A stretch of DNA of 8,328 bases from CAIOYC01 sp038327995 (GTDB lineage Bacteria; Pseudomonadota; Alphaproteobacteria; Caulobacterales; Caulobacteraceae). Positions within the stretch are counted from its first letter, which is position 1. Every line of letters starts with the position of its first letter. The notes under the pieces were generated by a model. It was not told the DNA's origin and did no database searches. It was given only the letters and a program-made list of their open reading frames with translations. Position numbers and translations under genes: made by a program. The DNA lies in the NCBI GenBank assembly GCA_038327995.1, contig JBBQLP010000076.1:1-8328 (forward strand). Reading direction: 5' to 3'. Of this stretch, positions 1-5,453 are shown piece by piece.

Positions 1-1
1 C

Positions 2-109
2 AAATCCGTGCGCCTCACCTTCGACACCCAGATCATCGACAATCCGGCCTATAACCGCGACAGGGGACCGGCTGTGGTGTTCAGCGGTCGCATCCACGCG
101 GAGTTCTGA
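2..109 (+). CDS. C-terminal end of an outer-membrane porin, probably OprB-type carbohydrate porin (5' partial)
   Basis: The window opens inside a reading frame whose last 35 residues end in a TGA at 107-109. The readable tail contains IIDNPAYNRDRGP followed by alternating hydrophobic residues (VVFSGRIHAEF) and a terminal Phe. A final amphipathic strand ending in Phe is the usual beta-barrel assembly signal of outer-membrane porins. The 'NPAYN-DRGP' segment followed by a strand ending 'R-HAEF' is typical of the OprB carbohydrate-selective porin family, which mediates passive uptake of sugars across the outer membrane. The assignment rests on this tail alone; another barrel family with a similar last strand is possible. 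The next gene starts one base after the stop, so the two are probably co-transcribed. Confidence 0.6.
   Translation, partial: KSVRLTFDTQIIDNPAYNRDRGPAVVFSGRIHAEF
100..103 (+). promoter_or_regulatory. Ribosome binding site supporting a TTG start at 111
   Basis: GGAG lies seven bases before the TTG at 111, inside the last codons of the porin gene. The next in-frame alternative, ATG at 141, has no comparable purine-rich site at proper spacing and would remove the first predicted helix. This favours the TTG start. Confidence 0.45.
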
Positions 110-110
110 T

Positions 111-386
111 TTGGCGTCGGTAGACGAAACAATCCTGGCGATGGTCGCGGAGCTTGCGCCCGGCAAGAGCCTCGATCCGGGCAAGGTCGCGCAGGCGGTG
201 GAAGAAGAGCGCTGGCGGCGACTCTTACCTCATGTGCGGACCACCGCCATCGGATTGGCGCGGCAGGGACGCATCGAGATCCTGCGCCACAATAAACCTG
301 TCGATCCGCTGCTTCCCGTGAAGGGGGTTTACCGGCTACGCTCGCCGCAAGAGCCTGACCCCAAACCCAGTGAGGACACCCCATGA
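111..386 (+). CDS. DUF3253 domain-containing small protein
   Basis: A 91-residue cytoplasmic protein without signal peptide or membrane segment. Its whole length resembles the DUF3253 family: an N-terminal helix (residues 2-15), the 'APGKSLDPGKVAQAV' segment (about 16-30), a Trp/Arg-rich helix 'EERWRRLLPHVRTTAIGLARQG' in two parts (about 32-53), then 'RIEILRHNKPVDP' and a closing strand 'KGVYRLRSP' (about 54-79). The helix-helix-strand-turn-strand layout looks like a small winged helix, which would suit nucleic acid binding, but the family has no established function and this is inference. TTG is chosen as start because GGAG stands at proper spacing and the length then fits the family; ATG at 141 (81 residues) is the alternative. 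It follows the porin by one base and overlaps the next gene by four (ATGA), so it is probably translated together with the GST-like gene. Confidence 0.8.
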   Translation: MASVDETILAMVAELAPGKSLDPGKVAQAVEEERWRRLLPHVRTTAIGLARQGRIEILRHNKPVDPLLPVKGVYRLRSPQEPDPKPSEDTP

Positions 387-1021
387 TTGTCTACGGCAAC
401 AGTATGTCGCCCTTCGTGCGCAAGACTTTGGCCTTCGCCGCTGAAAAGGGGATCGAGGTCGAATTGAAACAGGCGGGCCTGGGGTCCACCGACCCGGCTT
501 TCCTGGAGGCGAGCCCGTTCCGCAAGATGCCGGCATTCCGCGACGGCGACTTCACCCTGGCGGACTCCACCGCCATCATCACCTATCTCGAAGCCATCAA
601 GCCTGAGCCGAACCTGATCCCCAAAGATCCCAAGGCGCACGCCAAGACGATCTGGTACGAGGAGTTTGCCGACACGATCCTGGCTGCTTCGGGCGGAAAG
701 TTGTTCTTCAACCGGGTGGTCGCTCCGCGCTTCCTTGGTCGCGACGGTGATCTGGCGGCGGCTGATGCTGCGGAAAAGATCGAACTCCCACCGATCTTCG
801 ACTACCTGGAAAGCGTGATCCCCGCCTCCGGTTATCTGGTGGAAGACCGCCTGACGCTGGCAGACTTGGCGGTGGCGTCCTCGTTTGTGAACCTGATGCA
901 CGTGGGCGTCGAAGTGCAGATGGCCAGCCACCCCAAGACCTGCGAGTTCGTCAACCGTATTCTGGCCCGGCCCTCCTATGCGGGTATGGTTGCGCGTGAA
1001 AAGGCCTTCTTTGCCGGGTGA
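383..1021 (+). CDS. Glutathione S-transferase family protein
   Basis: A 212-residue soluble cytoplasmic protein of normal GST length. Residues 1-75 form the thioredoxin-like domain: strand MIVYGN, then SMSPFVRK (7-14), where Ser7 or Ser9 could activate the glutathione thiol. KMPAF (48-52) carries the cis-proline that contacts the glutathione backbone, and ADSTAI (60-65) has the Asp-Ser pair that usually binds the gamma-glutamyl group. Residues 85-212 are the helical C-terminal domain with LTLADLAV (157-164), matching the S/T-x-x-D N-capping box that stabilises the GST fold. The family conjugates glutathione to electrophiles or reduces peroxides; the substrate here cannot be read from sequence. 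The start ATG overlaps the DUF3253 stop (ATGA) and is preceded by GAGGA at 372-376, six bases upstream. No cysteine is near the active-site position, so a beta-class Cys enzyme is unlikely. Confidence 0.88.
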   Translation: MIVYGNSMSPFVRKTLAFAAEKGIEVELKQAGLGSTDPAFLEASPFRKMPAFRDGDFTLADSTAIITYLEAIKPEPNLIPKDPKAHAKTIWYEEFADTILAASGGKLFFNRVVAPRFLGRDGDLAAADAAEKIELPPIFDYLESVIPASGYLVEDRLTLADLAVASSFVNLMHVGVEVQMASHPKTCEFVNRILARPSYAGMVAREKAFFAG

Positions 1022-1025
1022 GCCT

Positions 1026-1058
1026 GTGAAGATCCGGCGGGGCGCTTAGATAGGCTTC
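1026..1058 (+). promoter_or_regulatory. Possible promoter for a leaderless uracil-DNA glycosylase family mRNA
   Basis: The 37-base gap after the GST gene contains TAGAT at 1047-1051, matching the TANAW core of the Caulobacter housekeeping -10 consensus (GCTANAWC). A weak GTGAAGA lies at 1026-1032, 14 bases before TAGAT. The ATG at 1059 lies seven bases after the -10-like core, where transcription would be expected to begin, so the mRNA could be leaderless. No good ribosome binding site is present (only TAGG, four bases upstream). Both boxes are weak matches, hence low confidence. Confidence 0.25.
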
Positions 1059-1640
1059 ATGCTCGAAGGGCTTCTCGCCGATATCGCCGCCTGCCGCGCC
1101 TGCGCGCCCGAACTTTTGCACGCCCCGCGCCCTGTGGTGCGGGTGACGGCCGAAACGCGGCTGCTCATCTGTGGCCAGGCGCCGGGAAGGCGGGTGCACG
1201 AAAGCGGGCTGCCGTTCGATGACCCTTCTGGCGACCGGTTGCGGGATTGGCTGGGGGTGGACCGCGAAACCTTCTACGGCCACCGGGCTTTCGGTGTCGC
1301 CGCCATGGCCTTCTGCTTTCCCGGCACCAACCCCAAGGGCGGAGACTATCCGCCGCCGCCCCGCTGCGCCGCTACATGGCGCAAGCCGCTTTTGGCCCAG
1401 TTGCCGAAGGTGGAATTGACCCTTCTCGTAGGCGGCTATTCGCAGCGCTGGGCCCTGGCGGATCGAGCAAAGCCCACGGTAGCGGAGACCGTCGCCCATT
1501 GGCGCGACTATCTGCCGGACGAGCTGCCCATGCCGCATCCCTCCTGGCGCAACACCGCGTGGCTCCGGCGAAATCCATGGTTCGAGGACGAGGTCGTCCC
1601 CTATCTGCGGATGCGAACTGAGGCCATTCTGCAATCATGA
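1059..1640 (+). CDS. Uracil-DNA glycosylase superfamily protein (family 4-like, probable Fe-S)
   Basis: A 193-residue cytoplasmic protein. Motif 1 is GQAPG (39-43), followed by HESGLPFDDPSGDRLRDWLG (47-66), which corresponds to the uracil-pocket segment of family 4 enzymes (GEAPG...G-PF-G-AG). Motif 2 is HPSWRN (160-165), the DNA-intercalating/catalytic loop. Cysteines at 12, 15, 86 and 103 give C-x2-C-x70-C-x16-C, fitting the 4Fe-4S ligand arrangement of family 4 (C-x2-C-xn-C-x14-17-C). The expected role is removal of uracil or another deaminated base from DNA as the first step of base excision repair; activity of this exact subgroup is an inference. An in-frame TAG at 1047-1049 excludes a longer product, so ATG 1059 is the first usable start. 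Its stop overlaps the next gene by four bases (ATGA). Confidence 0.83.
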   Translation: MLEGLLADIAACRACAPELLHAPRPVVRVTAETRLLICGQAPGRRVHESGLPFDDPSGDRLRDWLGVDRETFYGHRAFGVAAMAFCFPGTNPKGGDYPPPPRCAATWRKPLLAQLPKVELTLLVGGYSQRWALADRAKPTVAETVAHWRDYLPDELPMPHPSWRNTAWLRRNPWFEDEVVPYLRMRTEAILQS

Positions 1641-2680
1641 ACCGCCGCCTGTTTCTCACTTCCGTCAGCGCAGCCCCAATCACGGCGTGCGCGCCGATCA
1701 CCCAGCACGCGCTCGCCCGGTCGGAAGGCTTCGCCGGACCGAGGTTGGAGCCGGACGCGTTGATCTCCTTCGACGGCGCGCGTCTGCCGATGACTGTCTG
1801 GACCGCGAACGATGCGAGCGGCGTCGAGGTCGAGCCCCTTGCCGTGGTCATCGGCCTGCATGGTTTCGATGACTACGCACAGTCGTTCGTGCTGGCTGGG
1901 CCGTATTGGGCCGCCCAGGGGATCACGACCTACGCCTATGATCAGCGCGGTCACGGTCGGGGCGACCCACAGGCGCGGGGCGTTTGGGGTGGTGAGACGC
2001 TGATGACCGAGGATCTGCGCACGATCTGCGCTCTCGTTCGCACGCGCCATCCGAGGACGATCATTGCCGTGGTGGGTGAGAGCATGGGAGGGGCGGTGGC
2101 GATCACCACTTTCGCGTCGAAGAGCCGTCCTGATGCTGACCGATTGATCCTCGCCTCACCAGCCGTGTGGGGCTGGGACGATCAGCCGATCCCAAGCCGT
2201 GTCGCTTTGTGGCTGGCTGCGCATCTGGCGCCGAGCGAGGTGCTGAAACCCCCGTCGTGGATCACGCGCAAAGTCCGTGCCTCTGACAATCTGGAGCTGC
2301 TCCGAGCCATGGGCCGGGACCGGAACATGATCTGGGGCTCACGGGTCGACGCCCTCTACGGTCTCGTCAATCTGATGCGGCGCGCGCAGGAGGAAATCGG
2401 GCGGGTCAGGGCGCCAACCCTCTATCTCTATGGCGCCCATGACCAGATTATTCCCAGGGAGGCGGCGTTGAGGGCGGTGGCGAAGCTGCCCGCGTCGGCG
2501 CGCACAGCCTTCTATGCGAACGGCTGGCACCTCCTGAACCGCGACTTGCACGCCAGGACAGTGCTTGACGACGTCGCCGCCTTCATCCGCGATCCCACTG
2601 CGCCTCTGCCATCTGGGGCGCCGCCCATCCTGTCCGCCGCCGCACACGGGACGCGCGCCGTCGTTTCGGGGTTGCCGTAG
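1637..2680 (+). CDS. Alpha/beta hydrolase with twin-arginine-like lipoprotein signal (lysophospholipase/S33-like)
   Basis: A 347-residue exported hydrolase. The N-terminus MNRRLFLTS has the RRxFL core of a Tat signal. It is followed by a short hydrophobic stretch ending in ITAC (15-18), which fits a lipobox with Cys18; cleavage after HALA (24-27) is an alternative. The catalytic triad can be read: Ser149 in the nucleophile elbow GESMG (147-151), Asp269 in YGAHDQIIP and His298 in GWHLLNRD. HGF (75-77) provides the oxyanion hole, and YDQRGHGRGD (101-110) is typical of the serine aminopeptidase S33/monoglyceride lipase type. Residues 180-250 form the cap domain. The likely activity is ester or lysophospholipid hydrolysis in the periplasm or at a membrane; the substrate is unknown. 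The start overlaps the glycosylase stop (ATGA). The only upstream purine run, GAGG at 1620-1623, is 13 bases away, so translational coupling is likely. Confidence 0.85.
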   Translation: MNRRLFLTSVSAAPITACAPITQHALARSEGFAGPRLEPDALISFDGARLPMTVWTANDASGVEVEPLAVVIGLHGFDDYAQSFVLAGPYWAAQGITTYAYDQRGHGRGDPQARGVWGGETLMTEDLRTICALVRTRHPRTIIAVVGESMGGAVAITTFASKSRPDADRLILASPAVWGWDDQPIPSRVALWLAAHLAPSEVLKPPSWITRKVRASDNLELLRAMGRDRNMIWGSRVDALYGLVNLMRRAQEEIGRVRAPTLYLYGAHDQIIPREAALRAVAKLPASARTAFYANGWHLLNRDLHARTVLDDVAAFIRDPTAPLPSGAPPILSAAAHGTRAVVSGLP

Positions 2681-2693
2681 GGGAGGGGAGGGG
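2668..2693 (+). other. Potential G-quadruplex motif at the hydrolase stop codon
   Basis: Four runs of four G (2668-2671, 2680-2683, 2685-2688, 2690-2693) are separated by loops of 8, 1 and 1 bases. The second run includes the last base of the TAG stop. On the coding strand this is a canonical G-quadruplex pattern in the DNA and in the mRNA. It lies 54 bases before the leucine dehydrogenase start, too far to act as its ribosome binding site. No Rho-independent terminator is visible in this gap, so the tract might affect transcript ends or read-through; that role is inference. Confidence 0.5.
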
Positions 2694-2747
2694 CTAACCC
2701 GCCGCGCTTCCGACCTTCATTGCTTCCGCGCCTCTCCGAGTGATCCC

Positions 2748-3812
2748 ATGACCCTGTTCGATTCCCCGACCTTCGAGGGCCATGAGAGCGTCAACGCCTT
2801 CTACGACGAAGCGACCGGGCTGAAGACTATCATCGCGGTTCACTCCACGGCGCGTGGCCCGGCGGCGGGCGGGTGCCGGATGTGGCCCTACGCTTCGGCG
2901 GAACTGGCGATGGAGGATGCGCTGAACCTGTCGCGCGCCATGTCTTACAAGAACGCGGTGGCGGGCATCGATCACGGGGGCGGCAAGGCGGTCATCATCG
3001 GCGATAGCCGCACCATGAAGTCGCCTGCCCTGTTTGAGGCTTTTGGGCGGGCGGTGGATGCTGTCGGAGGACGCTACTGGACGGCCGAGGACGTGGGCGT
3101 ATCGCCCGCGGACCTCCAAGCCGCCCGGCGCACCACACGTTATGTGGCGGGGCTGGACGGCCATCCGGCGGCGTCCGGCGATCCCAGTCCAGTGACTGCG
3201 GAGGGGGTGTTCCGAGGGCTCAATCTGGCGGTGAAGCGGCGCTTCGGCGGGGATGTTTCGGGCATGACAGTGGCTATCCAGGGCGTCGGCCACGTCGGCG
3301 CATTCCTGGCCGAGAAGCTGCACGCGGCGGGCGCCAAGCTCGTCATCACCGACGTCAATCAGGAGGCCTTGAACGCGGTCGCCGCCCAGACCGGCGCAAG
3401 GATTGTAGGCCCTGACGCCATCTTCGATGAGCAGGCCGATGTGTTCGCCCCCTGCGCCCTTGGGGGAGCTGTCACGCTTCACACGCTTGAGCGAATCAAG
3501 GCGCAGGTGGTGGCGGGTGGCGCCAACAACCAGCTTGCGACGGCGGAGACGGGGCGGGCGCTGTTCGAGCGTGGACTGATCTACGCCCCGGACTACGTTA
3601 TCAACGGCGGCGGGATCATCAATGTGGCGGGCGAAATCCGGGCGTTGGACGCCAATGCGGCGTTCGATCCGGCCTGGGTCGAGGGAAAGCTGGTGCGGCT
3701 TATGCTGACGTTGGACGAAATCTTCCAACGCTCCATCGATGAGAAACGTCCCACCCACGAGATCGCCGGAGAGATCGCTCGAGCGCGTATTGCTGACGCA
3801 AAAGCCAGCTAG
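2748..3812 (+). CDS. Leucine dehydrogenase family (Glu/Leu/Phe/Val dehydrogenase)
   Basis: A 354-residue cytoplasmic enzyme that should convert L-leucine, valine or isoleucine with NAD+ and water to the 2-oxo acid, ammonium and NADH. The catalytic residues fall at the classical Lysinibacillus numbers: Lys68 in MSYKNA, Lys80 in HGGGKAVI and Asp115 in WTAEDVG. GGCRMW (41-46) lies in the substrate domain. GVGHVG (179-184) is the NAD-binding Rossmann turn, with Asp202 ending the second strand (VITDVN), consistent with NAD rather than NADP. GGANNQL (257-263) and INGGGIINVAGE (285-296) close the active site. Ala113 agrees with leucine rather than phenylalanine dehydrogenase, but position 40 is Ala instead of Leu. 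The frame is open upstream to 2565, yet that stretch overlaps the hydrolase gene and is unlike the family, so ATG 2748 is chosen; the ribosome site is weak. It stands 67 bases after the hydrolase and probably serves branched-chain amino acid catabolism. Confidence 0.9.
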   Translation: MTLFDSPTFEGHESVNAFYDEATGLKTIIAVHSTARGPAAGGCRMWPYASAELAMEDALNLSRAMSYKNAVAGIDHGGGKAVIIGDSRTMKSPALFEAFGRAVDAVGGRYWTAEDVGVSPADLQAARRTTRYVAGLDGHPAASGDPSPVTAEGVFRGLNLAVKRRFGGDVSGMTVAIQGVGHVGAFLAEKLHAAGAKLVITDVNQEALNAVAAQTGARIVGPDAIFDEQADVFAPCALGGAVTLHTLERIKAQVVAGGANNQLATAETGRALFERGLIYAPDYVINGGGIINVAGEIRALDANAAFDPAWVEGKLVRLMLTLDEIFQRSIDEKRPTHEIAGEIARARIADAKAS

Positions 3813-3846
3813 TAGTCGCGAGATTTGCCTGCGGCGCGCATCCAGA

Positions 3847-3872
3847 CTGACGCCCAGCGGCAACACTAAACG
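3847..3872 (+). promoter_or_regulatory. Possible promoter of the efflux operon
   Basis: CTGACGC (3847-3853) matches six of seven positions of the Caulobacter -35 consensus TTGACGS. ACTAAACG (3865-3872) matches five of eight positions of the -10 consensus GCTANAWC. The 11-base spacing is within the allowed 10-14. It is the best candidate in the gap between leucine dehydrogenase and the outer-membrane factor gene and would give a leader of about 70 bases. The -10 half overlaps the palindrome at 3862-3884. Confidence 0.35.
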
Positions 3873-3884
3873 AAGCTTAATGTT
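3862..3884. promoter_or_regulatory. Imperfect inverted repeat, putative repressor operator
   Basis: AACACTAA (3862-3869) and TTAATGTT (3877-3884) are inverted copies with one mismatch in eight, separated by seven bases. The 23-base site is much more AT-rich than its surroundings and sits about 70 bases before the efflux operon, overlapping the possible -10 element. Size and position fit an operator for a dimeric regulator such as a TetR-family repressor, commonly used to control RND pumps. No regulator gene lies in the window, so the binding protein is unknown. Confidence 0.4.
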
Positions 3885-3930
3885 CGGGGGGTCTTGCCAA
3901 GGAGCGCCCGGCGCATCAAGTCGCGCCTCA

Positions 3931-3937
3931 GGGGAAG
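3931..3937 (+). promoter_or_regulatory. Ribosome binding site relevant to the outer-membrane factor start
   Basis: GGGGAAG lies seven bases before an in-frame GTG at 3945 and sixteen before the ATG at 3954. Spacing favours GTG, whereas codon type favours ATG; the products differ only by three residues ahead of the signal peptide. Confidence 0.35.
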
Positions 3938-3953
3938 TGGGCTAGTGCCACGC

Positions 3954-5453
3954 ATGATTCGCAAGCCTTTGATCGTCAGTATCGCAGCGCTCGCGCTCGC
4001 GAGTGTGGGCGGTTGTGCGCTTGATACGCGCATCCCTGGAGCCAACGTACCGCTGCCCACGGCTTACGAGTCGCCGCAGAGCGCGGCGGGCGCGGCCCTC
4101 CCCGCCGCCGCGCTCGACAGGTGGTGGACTCAGTTCGACGATCCGCAACTTACCGCGCTGGTCGAGGAAGCGTTGCGCGCCGCGCCGGATGCGAAAAGCG
4201 CGCTTGGCAGGCTTCGCGAGGCGCAGTTCACTTATCGGGAGTCGCTCGCCACAGCGCTACTGCCTACCGGAAAGCTTCTTGGGTCGGCGGCGAAGCAGAA
4301 CACCAATACGAGTTTTTCCGGCGCGAGCGGCGTAATTGGAGGCTCCACAGGCACGGGGGCAGGCGGCGGAACTGGGTCCGGGTCCACCTTCATCCAGCCT
4401 TCGGGCGACGCCGAGTCCTACAGCGCCTCGTTCAATGCGAGCTGGGAACTGGACTTCTTCGGCCGCAACATCGCCGCCGTCCGCACCCTGAGAGCCGACC
4501 AGGCCGCCGCTCGCTTCGACTACGAGGCCAGCCGGATGAGCCTTGCGGCCAGCGTCGCCACTTCCCTTTTTCAGGCACGGGCGCTGGCGGTGCAACTTGA
4601 TGACGCCCGCGAGAACGCCAGTCTGGCCGGGCAACTCGCCACGATTGGACGCAAAAAGTCTGAAATCGGCATCGCCACCACCGCCGACACCGCACGCCTG
4701 GAAAGCGATGTGGGGGCGGCCCAAGCTCAGGTTCTAAATATCGAGGCGCAGCTTAAAGGCGCCCAGCGCTCGCTCTTGGTGTTGATTGGCCGGGGAACCG
4801 CCCCGTCTTCCAGCCTGCCTATTGAGGCCAAGGTGGGCTTAGCCCCGGCAGTGCCGGCCCAGGCGCCGGGGGAGCTTCTGGCCCGTCGCCCCGATGTGCG
4901 TGAGGCCGAGGCGAGGGTGCGCTCTGCCGCAGGCCGCCTGCGCATCGACAAACTTGCGATCCTACCCACGTTCACGCTTCAGCCGGGCATCAGCTATTCC
5001 AAGCAGTCCAACACCATCTACGACCTGGCCACCCGCACCGCATCCTTGGGCGTGGGGGTCAGCGTTCCGGTTTTCGACATTCCAAAACTGCTATATGAGG
5101 TCAGGGCCCAGGGCGCGCGGGGCGAACAGGCTGTCGCCACCTATGAAAAAACAGTGGCGACAGCCTATGGCGACGCCGAAAAGGGCCTGACCACGCTGCA
5201 AGCCGACGAGACCCGCAGCACACTTTTGAAGACGGCGACCGACAAGGCTCGCTTCGCTTTCGACGCAGCAGCCAAGGGCTATGCGTTGGGCCTCACCGAC
5301 CTGACGCTTGTGACACAGGCGGAGCAGGGGTGGCGTCAGACCCGCGCTCAATACACCGGGGCGCAGACCGCCGCTCTGCAAGATGCGGTGGCGACGTTCA
5401 AGGCGTTGGGCGGCGGCTGGGACGCGACGGCGAACGGAGACAAGGGCAAATGA
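3954..5453 (+). CDS. RND efflux outer-membrane factor lipoprotein, NodT/TolC family
   Basis: A 499-residue outer-membrane channel, the exit duct of a tripartite efflux pump. The signal MIRKPLIVSIAALALASVGGC ends in a lipobox (VGGC, Cys21), so the mature protein is lipid-anchored as usual for NodT-type members. Two TolC-like repeats follow. The first begins WWTQFDDPQLTALVEEAL (57-74) and includes SWELDFFGR (163-171); the second includes LLARRPDVREAEA (308-320) and ILPTFTLQPG (336-345), and the protein closes with FKALGGGW (482-489). All are hallmark segments of the family. A Gly/Ser/Thr-rich insertion at about 122-151 lies between the first two barrel strands, where the loop faces the cell exterior. 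Start ATG 3954 places the signal peptide at the N-terminus; GTG 3945 has better ribosome spacing, and TTG 3894 would add an unlikely basic extension. It is first of three overlapping genes, with the putative promoter/operator before it. Confidence 0.9.
   Translation: MIRKPLIVSIAALALASVGGCALDTRIPGANVPLPTAYESPQSAAGAALPAAALDRWWTQFDDPQLTALVEEALRAAPDAKSALGRLREAQFTYRESLATALLPTGKLLGSAAKQNTNTSFSGASGVIGGSTGTGAGGGTGSGSTFIQPSGDAESYSASFNASWELDFFGRNIAAVRTLRADQAAARFDYEASRMSLAASVATSLFQARALAVQLDDARENASLAGQLATIGRKKSEIGIATTADTARLESDVGAAQAQVLNIEAQLKGAQRSLLVLIGRGTAPSSSLPIEAKVGLAPAVPAQAPGELLARRPDVREAEARVRSAAGRLRIDKLAILPTFTLQPGISYSKQSNTIYDLATRTASLGVGVSVPVFDIPKLLYEVRAQGARGEQAVATYEKTVATAYGDAEKGLTTLQADETRSTLLKTATDKARFAFDAAAKGYALGLTDLTLVTQAEQGWRQTRAQYTGAQTAALQDAVATFKALGGGWDATANGDKGK

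Noticed and set aside
329..931. Minus-strand open frame of 200 codons opposite the GST gene
   Set aside because: Antisense shadow; composition atypical for a protein, and the plus strand encodes a clear GST with conserved motifs.
2565..2747. Upstream extension of the leucine dehydrogenase frame
   Set aside because: It overlaps the end of the hydrolase gene, is Arg/Pro/Ser-rich and absent from the family; starting at 2748 puts the catalytic lysines at the classical positions 68 and 80.
3813..3861. Possible Rho-independent terminator after leucine dehydrogenase
   Set aside because: Only short, imperfect GC stems can be drawn and no run of T follows.
2694..3866. Long open frame of 390 codons on the minus strand opposite leucine dehydrogenase
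   Set aside because: Its product is Arg/His/Gly-rich with no recognisable domain and lies fully antisense to a gene with intact catalytic motifs. It is the usual result of few stop codons in GC-rich DNA.
3894..3953. N-terminal extension of the outer-membrane factor from TTG 3894
   Set aside because: It would place about 20 basic residues ahead of a complete lipoprotein signal peptide; the start is better set at 3954, or at GTG 3945.
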